Assembly: GCA_027382625.1 (NCBI GenBank)
Contig: JAJKFJ010022307.1
Coordinates: 56,161-120,160, forward strand
DNA: 64,000 nucleotides
Source of the DNA: Tetmemena sp. SeJ-2015
Taxonomy: Eukaryota; Ciliophora; Spirotrichea; Sporadotrichida; Oxytrichidae
Reading direction: 5' to 3'
Positions 25,001 to 36,814 of this stretch are shown in pieces; position 1 is the first letter of the stretch, and every line of letters begins with the position of its first letter. A program made the translations under genes and the position numbers. The notes under the pieces are model-generated. The model ran no database searches and was not told the DNA's origin. It was given only the letters and a program-made list of their open reading frames with translations.

Positions 25001-26116
25001 CACTTCTTATGACCAAACAAGAGAAATTGGAAAGCCTTTGAGCTCTATGGATCCAAACTATCCTGTTTATAACTAGCCTCTACAAACTTTAAACCCTTAT
25101 TAATAAATTTCATTCCAACCTCAAGTGCAGATGTTCTAACCACCACAGGTTCCTTATTTCAACTCGAACCAGCAATTCATGCCAACTTAAATTACAAATG
25201 GAGTATAGGCAAGGAATATTAATGACTAGCTCAAGTTTAATAACCATCGTTTTGTGAGATCTTCTAATCCAGATTCTAAACTTCTATATCCAATTTTTCA
25301 TAATAAATGAAAAAAATTAACTTCAGAATTATGTAATTGAATAAAATGCTGAGTTGAAAGCTTAAATTAACTAAAATTTGAACCAGAAAAGGGAAAACCA
25401 AGCTGATCAGAATCAAAGATAGCAAAACTAAGATTTGAATTTAGATCAGCACCATTCTAGGGAAAACTTTGATGCTTAATTTTAAGACTGACTGTATATT
25501 TTAAAACCATCTTTAAACTCCTGAGTCAAGAAGGCAAAAGTCATAAAACTCGTTCGATTAGTCTTTGAATGCAAGGGACACACCAGAGAAAGAACTGTCT
25601 CCACTGATGCAAGAAACCCTTCAGCTGATCAGTATCGAGCCTAAAAGTTCCAAGAAAGTTACTCAATCTCCTTAAGTAGAAATCAAATAAGAGAAAACTA
25701 TTCCTGTAGTAGTAGCACAATAGCAAAGCTTACCTCTTAAAACTTAGTAGACTCATCCTTCTTTGATAAAAGAGGATGATCAAGATATCGATTATGAAGA
25801 AGGCGAGATGGAGGAGGCATCTGAGCGAATAGTGAATAGGAACCTTAACCTAGAAACTATCTCTCAGACTTAAAACCCTCTACTAGAGAATACTCGCTAT
25901 AATCCATAGGGTGTAAATAGGAACTTGACTGATTCATTCAAGTCTCAAGACCAGACGAGATACCCACCACCATTCCAGCCTAGGACATTTAACGATTTAG
26001 ATTTATCTCAAAGGAGTGGTTTGCCAAAGCACCTTGTAGTATCTCATATTGACTCTGAGAGAATGAATTTCCAGCCTGAGAGTGACCCAGAAGATATCGA
26101 TGCTGACGTTGAATGA
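22070..26116 (+). CDS. Large WD40-like protein with disordered acidic C-terminus
   Basis: Plus-strand gene from ATG 22070 (MYNCPQVFQDSTISSPLLIA) to TGA 26114-26116. The N-terminal two thirds read as beta-propeller-like blades (SKCGALLIVSFKTADN, AVSKAILICGSEKGSTVHF, PTGLFGLFRCGKALLLLELA, FAFSNNCKDILVSD). The last 500-600 residues are Q/N/S-rich with a Glu-rich patch DIDYEEGEMEEASE and an end FQPESDPEDIDADVE. The frame changes many times; at 22660-22679 this is explained by a 16-bp insert with pointer TTTG. Blade layout faintly recalls WDR62/MAPKBP1-type proteins, but this is a weak impression. Function unassigned. Confidence 0.6.
22664..22679. other. Probable short IES, pointer TTTG
   Basis: A 16-bp insert between TTTG copies at 22660-22663 and 22676-22679. 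It contains an in-frame TGA; its removal opens the frame into CLKTLEVNLATKQVQVAINS. This shows how an apparent stop in this genome can be an IES effect. Confidence 0.55.
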
Positions 26117-26307
26117 GCAAATGTCTCTATATATTTGACTTTAGTTTTTATTTCTAAACGACAAATGAAATAGCAAAATTAAAGTTACTTAATATCTAAA
26201 TCAATTACATTCAAAGGAGAAGGCTATAATAAAATTCAATTTATTTTATAGGTTATCGGTTCTTTCAAATTCACATTTTCTCTAAGTTGCTTCAATTGGC
26301 ATCATGA

Positions 26308-29300
26308 TCATTATCTTTGATATTGCATTCTAAACAACTACTGAGGCAGTAACTGCTATTGCTGCTGCTTGCCTAAGGACATTCCCTTTAGCACCAACCC
26401 ATCGTTCTAAGTCAACACCATACCTCCAGCACCGTTATTAACAGTCTTGATGCCTGCGAGATTCTTTTAGTTGGCAGAGGTATTTCCACTTCCACCGTAA
26501 CTACCTCCCTGTAAAATGTAGTTGGTGGTTGAAGGAGCTCCGAAGTTAAGATTGCTCATACCGCTAAGCAAGGCTTGAGTCTATCCTCGCTGTTGAGAAT
26601 TAGCTTGAGTGGATCTTAAGTTGGCAGTTTGCAGTGCTAATGGGTTTGTAGAGTGAGTAATCATGTTAGGATTGTTATTGTTGTGAGCTTGAGAGTAATT
26701 TACATATTGCTAGTCCATAATGTATATCTTCTGGGCTTGTTATTGCTGCTGAGTTAATGGCTGCTGATTCATCTGGAGAGTAAAGTTTCTTTCTATGGAA
26801 TTGATTCTAAGCATTTGCTCTTGTTGCTGAGAGTATTGAGATTGCATACGTGTTCCTGATATTGTAGGCTAGGTTACAGGCTGAGTGGTGATTTGTTAGT
26901 TAGCCTGGAGATGGCTCTTCTAATAAAGTTGAGATAGCTGTGCTGGATTGATCTTTGTGCTTAGCATTTGTTAGTTCAAAGGAAGCATGCTGAAAGTAGT
27001 TTGCTGTTGCTATTAAGTAGTAGCAGTTGTTTATTGGAACTATGCTGGTAGCTATTTTGATACTGATTTATAATCATAGTTATTGAAAATAAATCTCTAT
27101 GATTTGCTATTGTCAACTGATGCGTTTCTCATTTAGTAATAAGATGCATCATATAATAAAAATCATTTAGTTCATTCCAGAGTGCTGTATATGCATGTGA
27201 GTATGAGATTGTTGAGCTGCTTAAGCTATTGGTTGTGACTTCAGCTTAACAGGAGAATGTGAAATGTGGTTGTTCTGAAGCTACAATTTTTATGAAAGCC
27301 TAATGTAATCTGCCTCCGCCTCTTCACGAATATAAGGATAGCCAACAAAGAATGACTCCTGGCCAGCAGAGGGGTTATGTCTGCTGCTGGAGTTGCTTGT
27401 GCTGGTTTAACCACCTCCAGCACCTCCCAATGATTAGTTAATGTTCTAAGCCTGTGAATGACTGAAAAGTGTGAAATAGTTGATGTTGAGTTTTGATACG
27501 CAGAGGATTAAAAATGAAATGTACATATATATGAAAGGATTGCTTTGAAGAAGCGTCCTTCGTGGATAGCGGCTATATATGTGTGAACTAACCTGAGTTT
27601 TAAGTTTAGATGCTATGCTTTTGAGATGAGTGCTGCTTCGCCTGGTTTTGTCTCTAGATTTAAGGCTGGGATCTTCTCATACCTTATGAGGAGGACGGCT
27701 TATTGCTTGTGTTTGCGGAATTTGCAGTGACATTAGAAGTTGTGCTCTTGGTCTCAGGTAACGCCATCTCTTTCTTCTTTGCGACATATCCACCACCAGA
27801 TATAATTCAATATGCATTTTTCCATTAAAGTAAGATATAGATTCCTCCCAAATTTCCTTGGACTTGTGTAAAAGGGCATCATACCTCTCCATCAGCTGAT
27901 CTTGCTGCTGACTCTCTCCTTTCTTTATTGGGTAGAGCATCTCAAAGTTGCCCAAGTGATTTGTCTCGTACTTATCCTTGATTCTCAGTTTCTTCTCTCT
28001 CATGGCTTCTCTCTCTTCAACAGAGATCTTCTGTTTACCAACGAGGACTCTCCTCTGTTGCTCAGCTCTCTTGGCTGCTATATACTTAATTACTCACAAT
28101 AAATCTTCTACTTGTTCTTCCTCTTCCAACTTAGGTTAAGCATCTGAACTGTGTCGCTTATGAGAGCTTTCTTAATGTTGAAGTCAAGTGGGGTATCAGT
28201 AGTGAAGGAAGGACTCTAATTAACCTCCAGCAGCCAGGGTTTGCATTTGCTGTCGATGAATATATCAAAACCCAGGATTTGGAAGCACATGGAGTTTTCA
28301 ACATCCTCAGGCTTGGAACTACGGTACAAATGAGCGATATGAGGCTGGCCAGTTATCAAAGTCTTGACTATAACCTCCTTTATCTCTTGCCACACCTGAG
28401 CGCCAGTCTTTACTCCTGTGGGCGCTTCACTACCTTCAGCAAGCTTTTTGGAGTTATAGTTATCATCAATGTGCTGGAAGATAGGACGCAGACCTCGCTT
28501 ATGACCCACGTTATCTTTATTAGGATCTTCATTGAAAACAAACTGGTCACTGTCCTTGTTAATTGCGTAGTTGGTGAGGTGCATACACAAATTGTTTAAG
28601 TTACTCCCCAAAGGGGAACTGTACTCTTCAGTTGCAAATCTATCAACTAAGAAAATTGGCATGCATTTAATCTGGCTAGTCCTTCCTTGTAGATGAAAGC
28701 CCTGAGGGGGTTGATGCCGGTGAGAAGCACATAGATTCTCAAGTCAAATTTGAGCTTATCAATCAGATAGGGCTTGTGCAAGTAACGCTGAGCCACGTAG
28801 TGCTCTCCAACTTGCATCCAATCGAAATTCCTTGTTAGGAAAATGCCCTTTCCCTAGCAACTGGCTTCTGGCTTTATAATGAAAGTCTTAGCCTTCTCAA
28901 AATAATATATCCACCCTTAATTTAAATAAGGTTCTTGTTGTTAAACTGAGCTTTGAAGTCTTTGGAGTCCTGAGGAAGAAGCCAAGTCTTTGGGAAAAAG
29001 TTGAACTCCTAGGGGAAAACTTTCTTCATGGCCATGAGGTTCTTCGCAAGTAGATTCTTTCTGGCTAGTGCAAACATGCCTGGGAAGTGACTGGCTCTCT
29101 GATAACTTTGCATTCGCAAAAGGAAGGTGGGAGCGATGGGCCCGTCTATCCAATAGATGTCCCAGTCCTCGTCTTCCTCGTAGGAAAGAGAGAAGTTTAG
29201 GTCATCAGCCACATCCTTAAGCACTTCATACTGGGTGTAGAGGACACTTATGAGCAGAGGAGCCTCTCTTGGGTCTCTGCCTTGGCTTTTCTTTGGTTTC

Positions 29301-29362
29301 TACTCGCTGTTATTGACCGAGATAGAAGTCACAAGGCAATCGCCCACGTTGTTCTAAGAATT
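26308..29362 (-). CDS. Tubulin tyrosine ligase-like (TTLL) enzyme with Q-rich tail, 5' end missing
   Basis: ATP-grasp ligase of the TTLL family, which adds amino acids to tubulin tails in cilia and cytoskeleton. On the minus strand: NVGDCLVTSISVNNSEQ, DWDIYWIDG, KTWLLPQDSKDFKAQFNNKN, KTFIIKPEASCQGKGIFL, DLRIYVLLTG, LNNLCMHLTNYAINKDS and ILGFDIFIDSKCKPWLLEVN, the ordered TTLL motifs. A charged segment and a long Gln/Asn-rich tail follow, apparently as the same gene, to TGA at 26308-26310. IESs lie at 27434-27461, 28088-28113 and 28642-28673. No start codon is found: the first exon is preceded by an intron-like TTTAATTCTTAG and then, within about 25 bp, by the transposon pair. Confidence 0.85.
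27434..27461. other. Internal eliminated sequence, pointer TCATT
   Basis: A 28-bp insert in the Q-rich tail of the TTLL gene bounded by TCATT (minus strand; AATGA at 27429-27433 and 27457-27461). Removal gives HTFQSLGGAGGGQTSTSNSS in frame. Confidence 0.6.
28088..28113. other. Internal eliminated sequence, pointer AAGTA
   Basis: A 26-bp insert bounded by AAGTA (minus strand; TACTT at 28083-28087 and 28109-28113). Removal joins LSWKRKNKYIAAKRAEQQRR in frame. Confidence 0.7.
28642..28673. other. Internal eliminated sequence, pointer AGATT
   Basis: A 32-bp insert bounded by AGATT (minus strand; AATCT at 28637-28641 and 28669-28673). Removal restores EGLARFATEEYSSPLGSNLN, a conserved TTLL stretch. 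Confidence 0.82.
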
Positions 29363-29383
29363 AAAGAAAAAGAAAAGCTTATA

Positions 29384-29420
29384 AGGTAAATATTTTAGAA
29401 TTTAGAAGGCGATCAAAATG
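29384..29420 (+). repeat. Terminal inverted repeat, L outer end
   Basis: 37 bp, reading AGGTAAATATTTTAGAATTT then AGAAGGCGATCAAAATG. Preceded by TA at 29382-29383. Confidence 0.9.
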
Positions 29421-29646
29421 CAAATATAAGTATAGGTCTGAATATTCATATTTAAAGTCTAGGAGCCAATGCCTTGTTGATGAGCGTATTGAATATTGCT
29501 CTTTATTATTTTTTGCCTATTATCTTATTGCTGCTTGTCCGGCTATCACAGTGAGCTCATCTCATTATAAGCGAATGTAGAGTGTGTGATGCCTATGGGT
29601 GAGAGGTATTGCCTGAATCTTTGGAGCTGCAATCTAGCTAATTGCA

Positions 29647-29818
29647 TTCACTGTGAAGAGAGCAAGGCCTCCAAACTTCTGATGCTCTGGTTCTTAATGT
29701 TTTAAGACTTGAGAGGTTGAATTTCATCTTTGGGATGTAATGTTTTATGATACCTGACGGAGGACGTTGCTCCTCAGTTGCCACAAGTAGATGGAGTGGG
29801 ATTGAGGGAGGGATTCAT
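29647..29818 (-). CDS. Small 5' ORF of transposon, copy L (interrupted)
   Basis: Mirror of the ORF at 50828 in copy R, with start MNPSLNP at 29818. In this copy codon 15 is TGA (29774-29776) where R has TAA (Gln). The frame otherwise continues to the TGA at about 29648 that R also has. Function unknown. Confidence 0.3.
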
Positions 29819-30139
29819 GGTTATATAATTATATTATTATCAGCCAGCTTTTATTTATTGAACTTAAGATAGGATTAGCATTGCCCAGCTATCGCTCCTG
29901 AAATGCCCAAGCATTATAAAAAGCATACTGCATTATTCAGCTTCATTAGGTTTACTCATTCAAAATGTCTGGCAGCATTTCTCTCAGAGGTGACTAAGAT
30001 ACTCCTCTAAGACTCTCCTAGGTGGGGCAAAAAGGTATTAAGACTGATAGGTTAATAATTAAGAAGCAATTAAGTGATATTTAAGATTAATTAAGACTCT
30101 ATAATTATTTAATAAGAATCGACCGCGCAAATAATTTAG

Positions 30140-33100
30140 ATGAGCGCCAAAAACGAGGAGGTTAAAGAAGAAGGGCCCCAAGTATTATTGCCTAGAAGCC
30201 TTCCAAAGACCAGCAAAAGGATGAATATGATGTTCCTGATATAGTGCCTCCAGTTAAGGATGCTTAAAGGAGACTCCAAAATGATGGTGGAGAGATAGAG
30301 GAAGCTGAAGATTTGAACGAAAGGATCTTAAGAAAGAGAGGTAGGAAGCCTTAATATAAAGACGCCGAGCATCCTGAGCTCATAGACAAAGCAAAAATTA
30401 TCCTTCCCCCAGATTTTGACATTGATGCCCTCTTAGAGCTTGATGAGTTCAAGCCTTTGAAAAACTCTAAAGACCTCCCCAGATTTATCAGCAAATATAT
30501 TTAACAAACTTTCAAACCCCCTCCCAAAAAAGGGGGTGGGGGCCTTTAAAAGATGGGCGCGCAACTCCGAGTCGAGTGGTGCTAGATCTCGGGTAGCTTT
30601 CACAATCATATGTTCCGTTTCAAAAATAGATTGCCTAGAACCCTCAAGCTAACTTCTCCCTGACACCTTAGGCTAACTACGGAGCGAAGATATCATCCGA
30701 GGTAACTTCGAATTACCTGAGAGAATACATGCTATTAAGGCCTTTTGAAAGGTATTAGTTTTTAGAAAAGATGTGCGAGAGAAATAGCTAAAGCTTGTTA
30801 TAGTTTCTCATAAACCTGAAGACTACTTGTTCATCTAACTTTTATGAGGGAATGTTCGGGCTCATACATGAGTTGAATGTGAATTCAGTACTAGATCTCT
30901 AAATTAAAACGAGACTCTTTGTTCAATCTCTACTCTACTATAGAGATGAGATAATTGTAGTTGAAGAATCGTTATTACAGAACGCAATGACTCTGCTCGC
31001 ACTCAGGCCTAATTCAGAGTAGACTCTTGGCCTCGCCAATTATGTATTTATAAATGAGATCGAAAGCTTCTCAAATCTTTAAGAGCAACTTGTTCTCCTC
31101 GATAGTAAAAACATGGGCATCATTCCATTAATGGTTGGCACATTCGCCTCTTACAAAATAGATCCATAAGTGATTAGGCTCCTTCCTAATACCTTGCAAT
31201 GCTTGAACAAACCATTTATACAGATCCTCAAATAGGACTGTGGCTTAAGGTTAATTCGAGAGATTCCAATAAATCTTGTTGGAGATTATGTTTAGATTTG
31301 CGCATTGTGCCAAGCTAAGTGCTATATGGATCTGGATTAGATGGCCTCATAAATATCTGAGATATTCATAAGGCGATGGGACTATCTTGATCAAGCTGAT
31401 TTCAGCCTTTTAATTGCTCAGCTATCCGTGGAGCTTAAAGAGAGAAATCAAAACTGGCTTTCAAAGGTTTCTGAAATAGTCAAAGTTGTTAGCCAAGTAG
31501 TAAGTCTCCAAATTGAAAAAGGAATAAGGAATAGGCCTGATATAATAGCTGACTTGATAAACCTCAACTAGCAATCTATCAAGCAACTCTTCAAGCGGCC
31601 TAAGCTTGTCGAAGATTTCTCGAGCACTCAGTTTTATAAAGAAAGGGAATTTTAAAGGAAAAAATTAAAAAAGGCCCAAAGTATAGAAGAATTTTTGTTT
31701 TTAAACTCCAAAATATCTTAAAAAGGGAAACAAGCTTTGTCGATATCGAAAAAATTATGGGATTCAACTTCCTTTCTCTCTAGAAACTGTGCATAAATTT
31801 CCTCACCAAACTGAAGGATCCATACTCCTTCTCTAATTTTGGGATTGGAAATGGAAAGACTTTAATATGCTCTGTTATTGCACTTATCATTGCCAAGGAA
31901 GAACAACGGCAGGTCATCGTGCTCGGAAAGAATGACTATTTAGTTCTAAGAGACGAAAAGCGATTCTAGTAATTAATGGTGTCTCAAGGAATAAATTCAA
32001 ACCTGAACTAATATGAGTCAAGGCCTGGCGTCTATTATATGACGTAGAAATACTTTGATGGACTAAAAGGAGTCAGATCTTTCGAGAAGTTCCTTGAAAA
32101 GTCAACTCTAGTTATAGACGAATACGATTGGATTATTTTCGAGGGTGCTCCTAACTTGATGTATGAAGAGATTCTGTAAGTAAAAAAAGCGGAGAGAGTA
32201 ATCGGGCTCTCTGGATCATCACTATCTCTCAAAGAGAGAAACTGCTTGGAGGCTGCTTTTCAGACACAGGAAATTATGTTTCCATCAATATCTTCTCTCT
32301 GTTAAGATAAAAAGTTCCATCTGCCAGATATCCTGATGAATGGTACTCAGCTCGAGTATTGCAAATCAATATTTGATCTATGTCTAAAATAAACGCTTTT
32401 AACCCCAGTCATCATTGTGGCAGGAGGCACCTATCAGATGATTGAGCAGTACTTTAGGAAATTCAAAGAAATTGAATCCTTCTCAATGAAAGGAGTGAAG
32501 GGCTCCAAGGTGGACGCTTATTTTGAAGGAAAATTTAATGTAAAAAATCAAAGCAAGAGGTACGGAGTTTTTCTCCTCTCCGAGTTGCAAGGTCGTGGAA
32601 CAGATTTAGTGTCTTCAAAGGACATCGAGGATTAGGGTGGACTCTATCTTCTTATTTGTGATATCTTTTCGGTTAGATCAGCTTAGTAAATAATCGGAAG
32701 AGTGGGGCGATTGCACAACAAAGGCCAATACAGAAATTATCTATTGGTTACGGGATCTCAGGACACTGTTGAGCAGGCACTTCAATTTAGGCAAGACTTT
32801 TTGGAGAACGAGGCACACATTAAATTCTCGAAACTATAAACAATGCTGGCAGGTGAGAGCTTGGTGGTCTAGGATCTCTCTCCAGACATTCCTGAAGTGA
32901 AAACAGACATTACTCGAAACGTTCTCACAATGCTGATGCCGCTCTCTACTGCCATCACGGTAGATACAATTTAAAAGGAGCAAAATAAAATGAGGAGTAG
33001 CAGGCTCTCTGAGAACCATTTGAATGAACTGAGAGATGCAACTCAGGCAAGGGAGACAGCTCTGAGTGATATTTTTAAGCGAAAGAAAGGCGGAGCATCA

Positions 33101-33451
33101 GGATCATCCAAAAAGAGTATGTCAAATTTTTATAATGAAAAGTTTTTAGGTGTGACTGATGTCAGTGAAAGAGGAAAGGAGGAAAAGAGAATCACTCTGG
33201 TTGAAGGATTAATCTCTACCGAATCAATGAGAGGATCCATAAAAAGAAGGGAAGTTAAAGTCAATGAAAAGTAAGAAAAGAAAAGAGTGGAATATGAGCC
33301 TGAAAACTCAGAGAAAAGCAATGCTGCCCAGATTGTTGCAGACAAGGAGAAAAAAGCAAATCAAAGTGGTATCAAGCTTCAGTCGCATGCTGCTTTGCAT
33401 AGTTCCAATCTTCTTTCGAAAAGAGTCACTCGCAGTTCACTTGCGAAGTGA
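30140..33451 (+). pseudogene. SecA-like motor protein gene, copy L (frame-broken)
   Basis: Counterpart of the intact gene at 47192-50506. The N-terminal half is disrupted by three local patches: +2 bp near 30170, a rewritten stretch near 30490-30540 (-1), and another near 31635-31730 (-1). Frame is regained from about 31740, so the motor domain is still open to TGA 33449-33451. The patches are run-rich (poly-A, poly-G) compared with R and could be real decay or poor consensus. If real, this copy encodes no full-length protein. Confidence 0.75.
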
Positions 33452-33576
33452 AGCCCTGACTCGTCGACAAGAGTATGCGCATCTTCACTTGGCCTTGTGC
33501 AAGCGAGAAGTTTGAAGTTAGATTTAAATTAAAGTTTAAAGAAAAATTCATTTATTATCACATCTTAAGTAGAGCT

Positions 33577-34416
33577 TCAAGACATCCTCTCCTGATCATG
33601 TTGCTCATTGGGCTAGTTAAGGAGAGGATTTCCTTCTTCGTTTATGACTCCAGCTTGATGAAGCTGCATTACTAAGGTCTTGTAATCATTGAGCTCCTCA
33701 ACTTGCTCTTATAGTTGATTCAATTGCCCTCTGACTCTCTTGTTTTACTCAAGATAGCGTTGCTTGCTCTTGTTAAGCTCTTTTTCTTCCTCCTTGACTT
33801 CTTCGATATCTTTTTACTTCCTCTTTCGCTAGGAACTGTCTTTCAGTAAAAATGCTGACCTTCCTTTCTGAGCTGTAATGTATTAAATTGAAGCAAAAGT
33901 TACAACTAAATGTTAAGCTAGTCTTCAAAGCTTAAGCGAACTCTGGCCTGATCTAAATTAAGTTATTTTGTTGTCTGTCGAATCTATCTTTTCTTTGTTC
34001 TTTGGCTGACTTAACCATTCAAGTGATGCCTTCAGTGTCCAAGGTCATCATTACATCGCAAATCCACTTCTTGTCGAGGTGGAGCCAATCACACTGATCC
34101 GGAAAGTATGATAAAATCCGCTGGTCCCTTTGAGCATACTCTATAAAGTCTTCAGCTGATAGGCCTTCAATTTAGGGTATAGCAGTTACTATGACTTCAG
34201 TCCTCTTTAAGTACTACAGGTATAAAGTGACCACAAAAATTTTACATTCTTCTCCCCATTGACGATACTCTTCAAAAAATATATGTTAGTACATGTCAGC
34301 TTTGGAAGATAAGCAGAACAGTCCTAGCAGAGAAAATCATAGAGCTCCTTTTTGGATCCAATCTTGGATCTGACATCTTAAACGTTCATCAGTTGCATGT
34401 TTCGATTGCTTTCCAT
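33577..34416 (-). CDS. Transposon accessory coiled-coil protein, copy L
   Basis: Mirror copy of 46227-47066 with the same organisation: an N-terminal exon, an intron with GT-AG borders of about 30 nt, a domain with WLHLDKKWICDVMMTLD and RPEFAQAL, a second intron, then SAFLLKDSSQRKRKQKD and a coiled coil. The same in-frame TGA is present. See the R copy for detail. Confidence 0.6.
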
Positions 34417-34595
34417 GATTGCAGTTGTTGCCAGCTTTGAATAGAGATAACTATAAAAGTTAAAATTTATTAATAATAGAATAATATAATCCTTTATTAA
34501 ATAGGGAGCTACTAGACTCACTTCTACTTTCCTGCCCAAAAGAATTCTTTATACAGATTATCTATTCTACCCATCACAAAAGCGCAAACCTTAAG

Positions 34596-36236
34596 ATGAA
34601 AACATTTTTGGCAAGTTTCGGAAAAGTGACAGATTACTTCTAGAGAAAAGTGCAAGAAAATGAAGATTCGCAATAGAGTTCTTCAGAAGAGGAGTCGAAG
34701 AGGAGATCTCAAGATGGAAATATTGCAAACTTGAAGGGCTACCTCACCACAAACATCAACTGGCTAGAGTCACAATAAGTCCTCTCTCTGTAAGTCTTCG
34801 AACTTTCAAGGGACTGAATTGAAGGTTTGGAAAGAGAGCTCAAGAAGTCTTTGAATCGCTAGCAATAAAAATTCTAAGTACTCGACCCTCGCTAATTTCA
34901 TCAACAGATCGACAAAGATTTGATTGGAAATGGCTTGTTGAGTCATCGAGAAATTCTCTCCAGACAAGCAAAGGCTGTTAGTATGATGAACACTAATGAA
35001 CGAGCTGACCTATCTTCATTGGAAGCAATAATAAAACGACTTGATAGCGATGAATAGTATACAATTGAAGAAATTTAAGCCTTCGATTAGTACTTATGCT
35101 AGCTACTAATCCAAAATCAAAGAGACAAAGTACTAGATGACAGCAATTACTCCTCTCCCTCCCTTAAATAAATTGAAAAGGAGACAAGATATTTCCCTAG
35201 TCAAATAAAATAAGTTCAACTCTTGAATCTCCTCAAGGACAGAATACCCAGATCTGTATTATCAAAGAGACTCAATCTTTCACCTTATCGATTAAAACAG
35301 CTTGCCGGAGATGCATAGAGGACAAGAAACATTTATAGCTCAGGTGGTCCTATGAAAAGTAGAGTGATTTAGGGTTTGGTAAAATGCGAAATCGATCATT
35401 TCATTTCGCTCCATTGAGACATTTTTACATGCAAGCAGGTGTAAGCCTATCTTTTTGAAGTTGGAGAGTAGTAGGTGTCGTTGAGTGCAATCAGGAAGTA
35501 TTTTAAATAATAGAAAAGGATGAGTTATCGAAGGATGACCTACTTAAGCCCAAGAGTGAACTGCTTGAAATCGAAGCAATAGAGACAAGTCGCATCCTTC
35601 TATTACATTGATTAGCTTTATGGGAATAAAGTTATGATCAACATTGACGAGAGCCTCATAAAGTATAGCAATGGAAAGAAATTCTCTTGGTAGAGAAAAG
35701 GCAAGGAGAATAAATCAGTAAACTCCCGTCGCTTAGATAGTTTTAGTATAATAGCTGGCCTGTTTAACGATGGAAAAGGATGTTTCACAGTAAATCAAGG
35801 AAAAACAACAAGCACAACTGTTTACTATTTCATTCTGCAATTAGTTGCCACTCTCGAGAAAGCAGATCCGCTCTGGCGAGAGAGCCACATTTTTCTACTT
35901 GACAACGCATCTTACCACAGAAGTGACTTCTTAAAAAGCAGACTTAGAGCTCTAAACATTCCATTATTATTCCTTGGTCCTTATCATTACGAGTTAGCTC
36001 CGGTTGAGAGGCTCTTTGCAGAAATTAAAAAGCAAGACCTTCTGCATAACTTTTAGCATGACTCGACAGCAGAACATGAGCCGCGTTCGTCTTTGAGAAA
36101 AAAAGAAAGCAAAAAAGTTGGAAAAATCAAGCATTTGATCACCACGATTTCTCGCACGAGTTGTGAATGGAGCCCTTCTGCATTCAAAAAAGCTTTGATG
36201 TTTGCGTTGCGTCATCTTGCAATGTAGGACATTTGA
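34596..36236 (+). CDS. DD34E transposase (IS630/Tc1 type), copy L
   Basis: 547 codons from ATG 34596 to TGA 36234-36236 in one frame, apart from TGAs at 34815-34817 (codon 74) and 35415-35417 (codon 274). The N-terminal half is helical and DNA-binding-like. The catalytic DDE domain shows MINIDESLIKYSNGKKFSW (first Asp), FLLDNASYHRSD (second Asp) and PYHYELAPVERLFAEIK (Glu), with 34 residues between the second Asp and the Glu. This enzyme would cut and join the transposon ends at TA. Both TGAs sit where Trp fits, and both recur in copy R. The frame is otherwise undamaged. Confidence 0.82.
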
Positions 36237-36454
36237 GAATGCCTCAAGCAGTAAAGTTGATGAATCATTTATTTATAGGAAAAGCATCGCTACTTGTTGA
36301 TGCTACAACTGCCTGGGGTCTGCATTTAGAGCCTTAATGAAAGAGGCACTTTTAAGAGTTGGTAATAACTTGAACACGATTCAAATCGATTTAGGTGAGA
36401 GCAGAAAACCTTACTGCACACCTCGTCATTAACTCCTGATAGGCTCACTAAAAT

Positions 36455-36649
36455 TCATGAGAGGACTTTATCAGCAGCCTTGATCTACTCCTCGGAGCTT
36501 AAGTAAGATAGTATATTGCAAGGAGATATCAATAAGCAGCCCAAGTGATAGGCAGTCTAGCTAATATTACAACTTCTTAAAATTCCCATTCTTACTTTCG
36601 ACCTTTCAGCAATAATTTTTTCTATTTAAAACTCCACCTTGTGTGCCAT
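36455..36649 (-). CDS. Small ORF of transposon, copy L
   Basis: 64-residue frame starting MAHKVEFQIEKIIAERSKVR, identical in position and reading in R (43994-44188). If its TGA were read through, the frame would extend to the end of the transposase gene. No domain recognised; it may be non-coding. Confidence 0.3.
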
Positions 36650-36814
36650 AAGTTTATGGGCATTTCATAAATTAAAGAGAAATTGGGCTCGATGGGCAAT
36701 AATAACTTTGAAAATTTGATCCTTCTCAACCTAAATGAAATCTCCTTATTTTATTATTTCTCTAAATAATTTCCCCTATTTATTTTTCCATAATCCTTCG
36801 GGCCAGGGCTTTTA

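Noticed and set aside
1..29362. Ambiguous code with UGA as Trp throughout, as in karyorelict ciliates
   Set aside because: The Trp codons I examined in PLRG1, XRN and the ABC transporter are TGG, and one apparent in-frame TGA in a host gene lies inside a pointer-bounded insert. Scrambling of XRN points to a spirotrich. The idea is kept only for the transposon genes.
30505..30550. Insertion of a G-run foldback element in transposon copy L
   Set aside because: Only a short GGGGGCCTTT word is present and the length is almost the same as in R, so it is a rewritten patch, not an insertion.
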